From Roseibacillus ishigakijimensis (lineage in GTDB: Bacteria; Verrucomicrobiota; Verrucomicrobiia; Verrucomicrobiales; Akkermansiaceae), in NCBI RefSeq assembly GCF_016595415.1, contig NZ_JAENIO010000001.1, positions 1 to 64,000 of the forward strand: a stretch of 64,000 bases of DNA, in the 5' to 3' direction. The notes below the pieces were generated by a model. The model had not been told where the DNA came from and did not search any database. It saw only the letters and a program-made list of their open reading frames with translations. Position 1 is the first letter of the stretch. Each line of letters starts with the position of its first letter. A program made the translations under genes and the position numbers. Shown here in pieces: positions 8,422 to 17,479 of the stretch.

Positions 8422-8844
8422 ATGAAGATACTCGCTGTGCTTTTCCTTTTTCCCACCCTGATTCACGGCCAAGCTCTCTTCGAAATCGCTCCTTACCAAG
8501 AGGAAGCCGAGCCGCACCCCTCGATTTTAGGGTCCGTCTCAAGTTCTTATTCTGCAAGCATCGTGGAAGCTTGGGCTGCGAGGGAGCCTTCTGCCGCCCG
8601 CGGATGGCTCAATGCAATCTTCGCACAGAACGAGATTAATCGGGTTCCAATCGAATCCACCGAATGGGAACAGCAGATTCGTGACCGGCTGCTTGACCAA
8701 ATCCAGCGCGATCCCGAGAACGCAGCGAGATACGAAAGGATTCTTGCCAACCGCTTTGGCATCACCTCCATTCCCGAGCCTGGCACGACCTTCATCCTGT
8801 CGTTCGCAGGCCTCCAGGGACTTTTGCGGAGAAGACGCCTCTAA
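8422..8844 (+). CDS. small PEP-CTERM protein
   Basis: The 140-aa protein has an N-terminal signal peptide (MKILAVLFLFPTLIHG) and a C-terminal sorting signal: S-I-P-E-P-G-T, a hydrophobic helix, then L-L-R-R-R-R. This PEP-CTERM tripartite tail is recognised by exosortase in other bacteria. The short mature region is charged and probably helical, with no known domain. The start is the ATG that gives the signal peptide. It lies behind the terminator of the DUF2383 gene and converges on the sigma-54 regulator. No exosortase gene is in the window. Confidence 0.8.
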   Translation: MKILAVLFLFPTLIHGQALFEIAPYQEEAEPHPSILGSVSSSYSASIVEAWAAREPSAARGWLNAIFAQNEINRVPIESTEWEQQIRDRLLDQIQRDPENAARYERILANRFGITSIPEPGTTFILSFAGLQGLLRRRRL

Positions 8845-8874
8845 CGGCGCACGAACGGAGCCGTCTCCTCTCCC

Positions 8875-10230
8875 TCACTTCTTCAATTTCTCCCGCAGCG
8901 TCAATCGCGTGATGCCCAGCCAACGGGCGGCCTTGGATTGATTGCCCCCGCTGCGTTCCAAAGCCTGCCGAATGGTCGCCCTTTCCGCCTCGGCCACCAC
9001 TTGGCGCAGAGCATTGCCTTCCCCCGCTTCCTCGGCCTCATCGAGAGCGGCGCGAGCCAGTTCCGCCAAGTGATGATCCACCGCCGGCTCCCTCGCCGGG
9101 GCCAGAAGTTCGGCGATATCCTCACGACTAATGACCAGGTCGCGCCTTTTGAGGAGGGCCCGGCGGAGGACGTTCTGCAGCTGGCGCACATTGCCCGGCC
9201 AAGGCTGACGGGCGATGAGAGAGAGGGCCTCGCGGGAGATTTTCCCCTGCACCCCCAGTTCTTCCCCGAGATGGGCCAGGAAGTGACGGGTGAGCAGCTC
9301 GGCATCGCCCATGCGATCGCGCAGCGGAGGGAGGACCAGGCTGGCCGCCTGCAGGCGATAGAGCAAGTCCTCGCGAAAGGTTCCTTCTTCCACCATTTTT
9401 TCCAATGGCTGATGGGTGGCGGCGATGACCCGCACATCGATGGCAATCTCACCCCGGCCGCCCACGCGTTCGATCCGCTTCTCCTGCAGAACCCGGAGCA
9501 TCTTGGCCTGCAGGGGCAGACTCATGTCCCCGATTTCGTCGAGAAAGAGGGTGCCGCCATTGGCTTGCTCGAACTTCCCCTTGCGCGCCACGGTGGCCCC
9601 GGTGAAGGCCCCCTTCTCGTAGCCGAAGAGCTCGCTCTCCAGCAAATTCTCGGGGATGGCGGCACAGTTGACCACCACCAGGGGCAAGTGGGCGCGGTGG
9701 CCATGGGTCCAGAGAGCGCGGGCGGCCAGCTCCTTGCCCGTACCGGTCTCGCCCCGCACCAGCACCGTCACCGGGGTGGCGGCCAGCTTGGCAATGTCGC
9801 GGTAGACCTTGCCCATCGCCCGGCTGGTGCCCACCAGTTCGCCCGAAGAGCCCTCGATCGCACCCAGCTCGAAGTTGTCCTCATCATGGGCACTGGCCAC
9901 CGCCTCGGCCACCAGCGAGCGCAGCTCCGCCCCATCGAAGGGCAGCGGCAGGAAGTCATAGGCCCCGGCCTGCACGGCCTCAATGGCCCCCGCACTGCCC
10001 TCGGCCTGGTCCACCACCAGAACCGGGATGGTGGGAAAATCGCCCTGAATCCGTTGCAGCGCGGGCAAATCCAGCGGCATCACCACCAGGGCCAGTCCTC
10101 CCTCCTGCAAGGCCGCGAGCGCTTCTGCCAAGCTGGCGCTCTCCCGCACCTTGTAGCCTCCCTCCCGCAGACAAGCGCTCACCGGCTCGCCCGCGGCAGG
10201 GCTGCTTGCCCAATTCAAGACCCACCTCAT
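8875..10230 (-). CDS. NtrC-type sigma-54 activator with degenerate receiver domain
   Basis: The 451-aa protein has a receiver-like domain (about residues 1-110), an AAA+ sigma-54 interaction domain (about 130-360) with Walker A GETGTGKE (160-167), GAFTGA (207-212) and Walker B GTLFLDEIGD (226-235), and a C-terminal Fis-type helix-turn-helix. The GAFTGA loop is intact, so it should contact sigma-54. The receiver lacks the usual acidic pair at its start. The phosphoacceptor position falls on Met/Pro (VVMPLDLP, 49-56) and the usual Lys is Leu (DFLPLPF, 92-98). It therefore probably does not work by standard phosphorylation. I use the ATG at 10230 because the longer form would run into the divergent gmk gene. 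Confidence 0.9.
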   Translation of the reverse strand: MRWVLNWASSPAAGEPVSACLREGGYKVRESASLAEALAALQEGGLALVVMPLDLPALQRIQGDFPTIPVLVVDQAEGSAGAIEAVQAGAYDFLPLPFDGAELRSLVAEAVASAHDEDNFELGAIEGSSGELVGTSRAMGKVYRDIAKLAATPVTVLVRGETGTGKELAARALWTHGHRAHLPLVVVNCAAIPENLLESELFGYEKGAFTGATVARKGKFEQANGGTLFLDEIGDMSLPLQAKMLRVLQEKRIERVGGRGEIAIDVRVIAATHQPLEKMVEEGTFREDLLYRLQAASLVLPPLRDRMGDAELLTRHFLAHLGEELGVQGKISREALSLIARQPWPGNVRQLQNVLRRALLKRRDLVISREDIAELLAPAREPAVDHHLAELARAALDEAEEAGEGNALRQVVAEAERATIRQALERSGGNQSKAARWLGITRLTLREKLKK

Positions 10231-10303
10231 CGCGGAAAAGCCTATCCATTCGCGCCCGAGTGGTCCAAAACAGAATGCGCCCACCGGCATCCTTTTTGTC
10301 CCT

Positions 10304-10900
10304 ATGACTTCCACTGGCATCCTCTACCTCGTCTCCGGACCCTCCGGTTCGGGAAAAACCACTCTCTGCCGCCGTCTCGCCCTCGAGGGCCTGGCTCATT
10401 ACTCCACCTCCTGCACCACCCGCTCCCCACGCGCGGGCGAGGTCAATGGTCGCGACTACCACTTCCTCACCGTCCCCGAGTTCCAGGCCGAGATCGCGAA
10501 CGGAGCTTTCCTCGAGCACGCCGAGGTGCACGGCAACTTCTACGGCACCCTCCTCAGCGAGGTCCTCACTTTTCTCCAACAAGGCAAGGACGTGGTCATG
10601 GACATCGATGTGCAGGGAGCGGAGCAAGTGCGGCTCCATCCCGACCCGGACATCCAGCGCGCCCTCGTCGACCTCTTCGTCATGCCGGCCACCGACGAGG
10701 AGCTGGAGCTGCGCCTGCGCGGCCGCGGCACCGACCCCGAGGAAGTCATTGCCCTGCGCCTGAAAAATGCCCGCGAAGAAGTCCCGCACTGGCCGAAATA
10801 CAGCTACCGCCTCCTTTCGACCGACAAAGAAACGGACTACACTCTCTTCAAGAACCTCCTCCTGACCCAACGCCTGCGCACCACGCGGCAGAAAGACTGA
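10304..10900 (+). CDS. gmk: guanylate kinase
   Basis: The 198-aa protein phosphorylates GMP to GDP with ATP. It has P-loop GPSGSGKTT (residues 12-20), the GMP-binding T-T-R-x-P-R-x-G-E signature (residues 39-47), GRDYHF, and the family's DIDVQGAEQVR segment. Length is normal. It is divergent from the sigma-54 regulator, and coaC follows after 7 bp, so they form an operon. The gmk-to-coa order is common in bacteria, usually with rpoZ between; rpoZ is absent here. Confidence 0.97.
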   Translation: MTSTGILYLVSGPSGSGKTTLCRRLALEGLAHYSTSCTTRSPRAGEVNGRDYHFLTVPEFQAEIANGAFLEHAEVHGNFYGTLLSEVLTFLQQGKDVVMDIDVQGAEQVRLHPDPDIQRALVDLFVMPATDEELELRLRGRGTDPEEVIALRLKNAREEVPHWPKYSYRLLSTDKETDYTLFKNLLLTQRLRTTRQKD

Positions 10901-10907
10901 TTTCCCC

Positions 10908-11438
10908 ATGAACATCGTGCTCGGCATCACCGGATCCATCGCAGCCTACAAGGCCGCCGACCTCACCTCGCAACTGGTCAAGGAAGGTCACGAAGTGCAT
11001 TGCGTGATGACGCAGGCCGCCACCGAGTTCATCACCCCCCTCACCCTGCAAGTCCTTTCCCGGGAGCCGGTCCTCGTCTCCCTCGAGGATGAGAAAAACT
11101 CTTGGAAACCCGGTCACATCGAGCTTGCCGACGAGGCCGACCTCTTCCTCGTGGCCCCCCTCTCGGCCAATACTCTGGCCAATTTCGCGCAAGGTCTTGC
11201 CCCCGATCCCCTCTCCTCCATCTACCTCGCCCTGCCTCGCGAAACCCCCGTCCTCCTCGCCCCGGCCATGAACGGCAAGATGTGGCAACACCCCGCCACC
11301 GTGCGCAATGTGGCACAGCTCAAGGAAGACGGCTGTCAATTCATCGAGCCCGCCAGCGGCGACCTTGCCTGTGGCTATCAGGGAGTCGGCCGCCTCGCCC
11401 CCGTGGAAAAAATCCTCGCCGTGGTGGCAGGGTGTTAG
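10908..11438 (+). CDS. coaC: phosphopantothenoylcysteine decarboxylase (CoaC)
   Basis: The 176-aa flavoprotein decarboxylates phosphopantothenoylcysteine in coenzyme A synthesis. It opens GITGSIAAYKAADL and carries the catalytic-site His (P-G-H-I-E-L-A) and the P-A-M-N motif with substrate-binding Asn (LLAPAMNGKMW). A C-x-x-x-G-x-G-R clamp lies near the end. In most bacteria this is the N-terminal half of a CoaBC fusion. Here it ends independently, and the ligase half begins 239 bp later beyond an inverted-repeat insert. Confidence 0.95.
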   Translation: MNIVLGITGSIAAYKAADLTSQLVKEGHEVHCVMTQAATEFITPLTLQVLSREPVLVSLEDEKNSWKPGHIELADEADLFLVAPLSANTLANFAQGLAPDPLSSIYLALPRETPVLLAPAMNGKMWQHPATVRNVAQLKEDGCQFIEPASGDLACGYQGVGRLAPVEKILAVVAGC

Positions 11439-11451
11439 TTGGAAGAAGCCT

Positions 11452-11672
11452 CAAGATACAAGACGGCAAGATTCAAGATTTCAGTCGTAAAGTTGAGGTG
11501 GGATACTTTGGGTCTTGGTGTTTTTGGGACAACCGCTGAGAAGTGGAGGGCGGGGAGATAGCGCGGAGGGCAAGAAGTGTCTCACTAATTTTGCTTTCAC
11601 CGCAAAGCCGCGGAGTGAGTTGATTTGAGGAGGTTTAAATCTTGTGTCTTGCCTCTTGTCATCTTGTATCTT
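11452..11672. mobile_element. about 220-bp non-coding insert with terminal inverted repeats between coaC and coaB
   Basis: The left end reads GATACAAGACGGCAAGATTC (11455-11474). The reverse complement of the right end reads GATACAAGATGACAAGAGGC, giving imperfect inverted termini of about 26-30 bp rich in CAAGA motifs. The interior has no ORF and contains a CACCGCAAAGCCGCGGAG segment that resembles dispersed intergenic repeats. It lies 14 bp after the coaC stop and ends 6 bp before the coaB ATG. I interpret it as a MITE-like or dispersed repeat; mobility is an inference. Confidence 0.5.
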
Positions 11673-11677
11673 TACCC

Positions 11678-12316
11678 ATGACCATTCTCATCACGGCCGG
11701 ACCGACCCGCGAAGCCATCGATCCGGTGCGCTACCTCACCAATCGCTCTTCGGGCAAGATGGGCTACGCCCTCGCCGAGGCCGCCGCCCGCAAGGGCCAC
11801 CGCGTCATCCTCATCTCCGGCCCCACCACCATTGAGGTGCCCGATGGCATCGACTTCATCCCGGTGGAATCCGCCGCCGATATGCACCAGGCGGTCAAGC
11901 ACTGGATCGGGAAAGCCCAGGTCGCCCTCTTTGCCGCTGCCGTGGCCGACTACCGCCCGGCGCGGGTGGAGGAGCAGAAAATCAAGAAAACCGGCGACAC
12001 CCTCACCCTCGAACTCGTCCGCACCCCCGACATCCTGGGCTCCGCACGAGCGGAATTCGGCTTCACCGGCTACCTGGTCGGCTTCGCCGCCGAGACCGAA
12101 AAGGTGGAAGAAAACGCCCTCGCCAAGCTGGAGCGCAAAGGTTGCGACCTCGTCATTGCCAACGACGTCAGCCGCTCCGACATCGGCTTCGACTCCCGCG
12201 AGAATGAGGTCACCCTCCTTTTCCGCGACCGGGTGATGCCGCTGGAAAAAGCGAGCAAAGAACACCTCGGCCACGAAATCATCGCCATTCTGGAGGAAGA
12301 AAGTCAGCTTTCCTGA
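11678..12316 (+). CDS. coaB: phosphopantothenate-cysteine ligase (CoaB)
   Basis: The 212-aa protein couples phosphopantothenate to cysteine in coenzyme A synthesis. It starts MTILITAGPTREAIDPVRYL, the standard CoaB opening, followed by N-R-S-S-G-K-M-G, A-A-A-V-A-D-Y (catalytic Asn replaced by the family's A-D-Y-R-P segment) and K-I-K-K. The late D-L-V-I-A-N-D-V-S motif completes the fold. It is normally the C-terminal half of CoaBC but is a separate gene here. Its 3' end overlaps the convergent htrA-type gene by 13 bp. Confidence 0.95.
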   Translation: MTILITAGPTREAIDPVRYLTNRSSGKMGYALAEAAARKGHRVILISGPTTIEVPDGIDFIPVESAADMHQAVKHWIGKAQVALFAAAVADYRPARVEEQKIKKTGDTLTLELVRTPDILGSARAEFGFTGYLVGFAAETEKVEENALAKLERKGCDLVIANDVSRSDIGFDSRENEVTLLFRDRVMPLEKASKEHLGHEIIAILEEESQLS

Positions 12317-13809
12317 AGCCGTGGCAAGGTCACCTTCAGCGCTTGCGGCCCCCGCCGGATGACCAGTTCGGTCTCCCGGCTCGGCGCGGAGGAAATGAGG
12401 CGAGCCAGCAGCTGGGTGGCCTCCAGCATCCGCCGGCCATTGATCGCGAGGATCAGATCGCCCTCGAGCACCCCGGCCTCGGCAGCCAGACTGTCGGGTA
12501 AGATATCCACCACCAGCACGCCCTGGCCACCCCGCATGCGCTCCAGCACGGAGAGCTCCCGCACAAGGAGCCCCACCCGCTGAAGCACCTCCCGGCTATC
12601 GGTGGGCGGACGCTCGCTATCCTGCCCCAAGTTCGAGCTCCGCCACTCATCGTAATCCGCAATGGTGGCCACCAGATCCAAATTTTCGCGGAAGCGCCAG
12701 ACCTCCAGCTCCACCTCCTCGCCCACCTGAGTGCGCTGGATGAGGGAAATGAATTGCGCCAGACTCCCCACCACCTGCCCTCCGTAGCGGCGCACAATAT
12801 CGTTGGGCTGGATGCCAGCGAGCTCGGCCGGACTCCCCGGCACCACCTCATCAATGGCGATGCCCGGGCCCTGGGGATAGCCCAGCTCGTAGCGCACCCG
12901 GGAGTTCAGGTCGCTGCCCATAAGACCGAGGAATCCGCGCACCGGACGCCCGCGTTCCAGAATCTGGGTAAAAGTCTCGCGCACATCGTTGGACGGAATG
13001 GAAAAACCCACCCCCGCGAAGGCCTGATTCTCTTCATCCGGCGAGTAGATGGCGACATTGATGCCGATGATTTCGCCGCGATAATTCACCAGCGGCCCGC
13101 CGGAATTACCGGGGTTGATGGCGGCATCGGTTTGGAAAAGATCACGCTGGCGATCGGAGAGAGTGCGCTCCTTGGCCGAGATGATCCCCTGCGTCACCGT
13201 CTCCCCCAGGCCGAAGGGATTGCCCACCGCAAAGACCATCTCCCCCGGCTGGACGACATCGGAATTCCCAAAATTCAATGCCTCAAAAGGACCCTCACCC
13301 TCGATGCGGAGCACCGCGATATCCAGCGCCGAGTCCTTCCCGATCAGCCGGGCCGGGAAGCTGCGCCCGTCATGCAAAGTGATTTTCATCCCCACCGTGC
13401 CATCGATGACGTGCTCGTTGGTCACCACATGCCCTTCCTCCGACACGATCACCCCACTGCCAATGCCCGTCGTTTGTAGGCTCCGCTCGTAGACCTGACC
13501 CAGATAACTGAACTGCTCGCGCTGCTCGCCCACCGTATCGATACTGACCACTGAGGGCACCACGCTCCCCACCAGTCGGGTGTATTCGGAGTTCAGCCGC
13601 GCCAGCAACTCGACGTCCCCATCCCCCAGCCGTGGCATTTCCTTGAGGGTGTAGTCCTCGGGGCGAAATTGACCTCGCCGCAACTCGGACAAGCCCGCCG
13701 CCGCTCCTCCTCCCCGGCTTTCCTGCCATTGGCGAATGAGGAGAACCGTCCCGAAGGCCACCAGAAAGACCAGCAGCAGGGCGGCGAATCGCGCGAAAAC
13801 GGCTTTCAT
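12304..13809 (-). CDS. HtrA/DegP-type periplasmic serine protease
   Basis: The 501-aa protein starts with a membrane-anchor or signal segment (residues 4-25). A trypsin-like domain follows with the triad His133 (TNEHVID), Asp163 (ALDIAV) and Ser236 (NPGNSGGPL). Two PDZ domains come after (about 290-385 and 400-495). Such proteins degrade or refold damaged envelope proteins. I chose the ATG at 13809; the longer reading would overlap the divergent ffh start and has no signal sequence. No regulatory site is evident in the 124-bp gap to ffh. Confidence 0.93.
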   Translation of the reverse strand: MKAVFARFAALLLVFLVAFGTVLLIRQWQESRGGGAAAGLSELRRGQFRPEDYTLKEMPRLGDGDVELLARLNSEYTRLVGSVVPSVVSIDTVGEQREQFSYLGQVYERSLQTTGIGSGVIVSEEGHVVTNEHVIDGTVGMKITLHDGRSFPARLIGKDSALDIAVLRIEGEGPFEALNFGNSDVVQPGEMVFAVGNPFGLGETVTQGIISAKERTLSDRQRDLFQTDAAINPGNSGGPLVNYRGEIIGINVAIYSPDEENQAFAGVGFSIPSNDVRETFTQILERGRPVRGFLGLMGSDLNSRVRYELGYPQGPGIAIDEVVPGSPAELAGIQPNDIVRRYGGQVVGSLAQFISLIQRTQVGEEVELEVWRFRENLDLVATIADYDEWRSSNLGQDSERPPTDSREVLQRVGLLVRELSVLERMRGGQGVLVVDILPDSLAAEAGVLEGDLILAINGRRMLEATQLLARLISSAPSRETELVIRRGPQALKVTLPRLQES

Positions 13810-13933
13810 GAACGCGGCGATCTTGCCTCCGACCGCCCCCGCGAGCCAAGCGAAAAGCGGCCTGGCCTCGCCCCGGGACCATCTCCACTCTTGATCAATT
13901 GGCCCTGACAACCCACTTTGGGGGCCAGAAGCC

Positions 13934-15352
13934 ATGTTTTCCAACCTCTCCGACGCTCTCGACAAGTCCTTCCGCAACCTGACCGGAACGGGCAAAATCA
14001 CCGAAGAGAATATCTACGATGCCCTCCGCGAGATCCGGCTCGCCCTCCTCGAGGCCGACGTGGAATTCTCGGTGGCCAAGAACTTCATCGAGACCGTGCG
14101 CGAAAAAGCACAGGGTGAGGAAGTGCTCAAGTCGGTCAAACCCGGCGAGCAAATCATCAAGATTTTCCACGACGAGCTCGCCGCCCTCCTCGGAGGCGAC
14201 CAGGCGCCCCTCGACCTCAATCCCCCCGCCCACATCCTGCTCTGCGGACTCAATGGAGCCGGTAAGACCACCACCGCCGCCAAGCTGGCCCGCCGCCTGA
14301 AAAAAGAAGGCCGCCAGCCCCTCCTCGTCGCCTGCGACCTCTATCGCCCCGCCGCCATCGAGCAGCTCGCCCTGCTCGGTCAACAGGTCGACGTCCCCGT
14401 CTACACCCCCGAACCCGGCGAAAAGGACCTCGTCAAAGTCGCCAAACAAGCGCTCAAGTCCGACCTCGCCCGCCAAGCCAGCGTCATCATCTTCGATACC
14501 GCCGGCCGTCAGGAGATCGACCACGCCCTCGTCGAGGAACTCAAGAAGCTGCACAAATTCGTCAAGCCCAAGGAAACCCTCCTCGTGGCCGATGCCGCCA
14601 CCGGCCAGCAGGCCGTCTCCGTGGCCCAGCACTTCGACGACGCCGTCGGCATCACCGGCATCATCCTGACCAAGCTGGATGGCGATGCCCGCGGGGGTGC
14701 CGCCCTCTCCATGCGCCAGGTCACTGGCAAGCCCATCAAATACATCGGGGAAGGCGAAAAGATCGAAAACCTCGCCGAATTCCACCCCGACCGTATGGCC
14801 GACCGCATCCTCGGCATGGGCGATGTGGTCAGCATGGTGGAAAATATTTCCGAGAAAATCGACCATGAGAAGGCGGAGAAAGCCGCCAAGCGCATGGCCA
14901 AGGGCAAGTTCGACTTCGAGGACTTCCTCGAGCAAATGAAGATGCTGCAGAATCTCGGCCCCCTCGAAGGCATCCTCGGCATGATGCCCGGCTTCAACAA
15001 AATCAAAAAGCAGCTCCCCAGCGGGGCCCTCGACGACAAGCGCCTGAAGCACATGGAAGCCATCATCCTCTCCATGACTCCCAAGGAGCGCCGCCGCCCG
15101 CAAATCATCAAAGGGACCCGCCGCAAGCGCATCGCCAAAGGCAGCGGCCGCACCCTCATCGAGGTCAACCAGCTCATCAAACAATTCGGTCAGATGCAAA
15201 AAATGATGGGCTCCAAGTCCAAGATGAAGCAGATGATGCAGCAAATGCAGGCCCTCAGCGACGAAGACGGCGGTGGCGGTCTCGGCGGCCTGGGCAATCT
15301 CCTCGGTGGCGGCGGCAAAGGCGGTAAGGGCGGCCCCCGCCTGCCCTTCTAA
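13934..15352 (+). CDS. ffh: signal recognition particle protein Ffh
   Basis: The 472-aa SRP54 GTPase targets nascent membrane and secreted proteins to the Sec translocon with the 4.5S RNA. It has an N domain (1-95), the G domain with P-loop GLNGAGKTT (105-113), DTAGR (188-192) and TKLDG (246-250), and a methionine-rich M domain with K-G-S-G-R at about 397-401. The C terminus is Gly-rich, beyond the core family length. No 4.5S RNA gene was recognised nearby. Confidence 0.97.
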   Translation: MFSNLSDALDKSFRNLTGTGKITEENIYDALREIRLALLEADVEFSVAKNFIETVREKAQGEEVLKSVKPGEQIIKIFHDELAALLGGDQAPLDLNPPAHILLCGLNGAGKTTTAAKLARRLKKEGRQPLLVACDLYRPAAIEQLALLGQQVDVPVYTPEPGEKDLVKVAKQALKSDLARQASVIIFDTAGRQEIDHALVEELKKLHKFVKPKETLLVADAATGQQAVSVAQHFDDAVGITGIILTKLDGDARGGAALSMRQVTGKPIKYIGEGEKIENLAEFHPDRMADRILGMGDVVSMVENISEKIDHEKAEKAAKRMAKGKFDFEDFLEQMKMLQNLGPLEGILGMMPGFNKIKKQLPSGALDDKRLKHMEAIILSMTPKERRRPQIIKGTRRKRIAKGSGRTLIEVNQLIKQFGQMQKMMGSKSKMKQMMQQMQALSDEDGGGGLGGLGNLLGGGGKGGKGGPRLPF

Positions 15353-15471
15353 CGCGCAGGCTCGAATGGAGCGGCGGAGACCCGAAACTAAAATCCCCGT
15401 TTGACAGCTGGTGGGGCGAGAGCAGTTTGCGGGGCGGCGCCCCTGAGCCCGCCTTTCAAATCCAAGTTATC

Positions 15472-15912
15472 ATGCCATCCATCACCGCTCTCGACCTCAA
15501 CAAAGAAGCTCCCCGCAGTCCTCGCGAAACCCTCGGCGGCTACGTCGTCGCCGCCCGCACCCTCGACAAGTGCCGGGCCGAAATCGCAGGCACCGCCGGC
15601 GACTACCACTTCGATTGCCCCCTCGACCAGCTCTTCCTCGAGTTTGTCGGCCTCTCCGGCGACCAGTTCCGTGAATTCGTAGCCACCGGGGCCGACGATG
15701 AAGCCGTCGTCCAATGGATCGCGGAAAACGGCCAATCACACACCAAAGAAGAAATCGTTCTCTGGAATAACGATCTCCGTTACAAGCGCATCAGCGAAAT
15801 GAAGCCCGAGTTGCAGGTCTTCCTCGAAGACTACATCGCGGAATTTATCCCCAAAGACAAAGTGGTCTCTTATTGGTTCGACGTCTACGACTACGAGGAA
15901 GGCCGTCTCTAA
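15472..15912 (+). CDS. DUF5069 domain protein
   Basis: The 146-aa soluble protein carries the DUF5069 pattern: SPRETLGGYVVAARTLDKCRA near the start, G-D-Y-H-F, a G-A-D-D-E-A-V-V-Q-W segment, and a late W-N-N-D-L-R-Y-K-R motif. The function is unknown; the family is common in Verrucomicrobia. The ATG at 15472 gives the family start, while the upstream in-frame extension is low-complexity. It is not clearly in an operon: ffh ends 119 bp before and the next gene is convergent. Confidence 0.8.
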   Translation: MPSITALDLNKEAPRSPRETLGGYVVAARTLDKCRAEIAGTAGDYHFDCPLDQLFLEFVGLSGDQFREFVATGADDEAVVQWIAENGQSHTKEEIVLWNNDLRYKRISEMKPELQVFLEDYIAEFIPKDKVVSYWFDVYDYEEGRL

Positions 15913-16097
15913 AAGCGAGATAAGCGCTCTATTTTTCCTTGTCACCCCTGCACTTTTCCTGTCATTGAATGAGTCGATGATCCGTTGACCCTGGTGTCCG
16001 CGAGTCATTGAAAAATCCATTCCGCAGGCAATCTTCCGGCGTCAACGTTTGGTCGCGGTGGCGCCGGGAGATTCCATTTCTTTCCCTGCGGAAAAAA

Positions 16098-17381
16098 CTA
16101 CACGAGATCTCCGATCGAGCCGAAACCGGGCTCGAAGAGGCGTCGATACATCCGCACCGCCGAGCCATCGGTCATCGCCGCGAGGAGATCACATATCAGG
16201 CGAGCCCGCAAACGCTCATCTTGAGCCGCCGCTAATTCCTCCTCGTCCGCTTCCCGAAGAATTTGAAAATGCTGACCATCGATGGCCTCCCCACGCACAT
16301 AACGCTTCTCCAACAACTCCCACAACCTTCGCAAGACATAACTACCCTTGTGCTCCAATTGCTTTAATTCGGGAGAGAGAAAAACGATGTCAAAGGCCAG
16401 CTTCTTAAAGAGAGCGCTCTCCTCCCGCTGAGCTTCCTCAATCACGAGTTGATAACGATAACGGTTCGACTCCGCGCTCATGAAATTAGTGCGCTCCTCC
16501 AGCCGGGTGGCACGAATGGCACTCCCGATGCGCGCGCCCGCGAAAGAATCGACCCGCCCCCGCCGGATGGCCCGCTTGAGACTACCCAAGGGCGTCTCCT
16601 AGCCAGTGTCGTGACCATTTTTTTCCGCCCAAGCCTCCAGCTTCTCAATAGTCAGGAATCCCGCCCGGGTGGCATCGGCCAGGTCATTGAGGGAGTAGGC
16701 CGTGTCGTCGGCCCAATCCATAATCTCACACTCGATGGAGCGAAAGCCATTGCGCTCCCGCCCCGGGGACAGCTCGATGGGAAAATCCCGCCCACCGAGC
16801 ACGAAGTCGAGATAGCCATGCTGAGCATCGTAGAGAAAATGATGCTCCGGCCGGCTCCCCTCCGCGCTCAACTCGCTCCAAAGGGATTTATACTTGAGCA
16901 CCCCATCAAGGAAGGCCCGGGAAGGGTCCATCCCGGCCCGCTTCTCGGAAAAAATCCGCTCAGTCAGCAGCCGCAAAGTCTGCGCATTGCCCTCAAAGCC
17001 GCCAAAATCGCACATGAAGTGATTGAGCGAGCGCTCACCGGCGTGCCCGAAGGGCGGATGCCCCAAGTCATGGGAAAGGCACACCGCCTCCACCAGATCG
17101 GCATCAATGAAGAACTCATCGTGCAGCAGATCGCTCGTCTTCTGCAACCAATCGCAAAGGCCCCGGCCAATCTGGGCCACTTCCAGGGAATGGGTGAGCC
17201 GGGTGCGGTAAAAATCGTATTCCCCACTCCAGAAAACCTGGGTCTTACTTTGCAGGGAGCGGAAGGCCGGGGTGTGCAACACCCGATCGCGATCGATCTG
17301 GAAGGGACTGCGATAATCCCCGGCCGTCGACTGACCCGAGAGCCGCTCCTGGTCAAAAGCGCGATAGAACTGGTTCTGCAC
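16098..17381 (-). pseudogene. dgt: dGTPase-like HD phosphohydrolase interrupted by an in-frame amber codon
   Basis: The GTG-initiated N-terminal part (260 aa) carries the HD site: RLTHSLEVAQ (His64) and SHDLGHPPFGHAGER (His104-Asp105, His108, His113). This family hydrolyses dNTPs to nucleosides and triphosphate. TAG at 16599-16601 stops it, but the same frame continues to 16098 with the expected C-terminal half, including GRVDSFAGARIG, SAESNRYRY and FLSPELKQLEHKG. Read through, the product would be about 427 aa, a normal length. So either the gene is disrupted by one substitution, the amber codon is read through, or the base is wrong. All HD metal ligands lie before the stop. Confidence 0.85.
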
Positions 17382-17479
17382 CGAGACAAGCTGACTGGTT
17401 TGCCCGCCGGTGAAAACCCTTCATTGTGGCGATTTGATTGCCAGCGCCCGCTCTCTTGTCCATTTTGTCCCTCCAGCTC

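Noticed and set aside
8938-10911. 657-aa open frame on the plus strand
   Set aside because: Antisense to the sigma-54 activator and overlapping gmk in another frame; no domain recognised.
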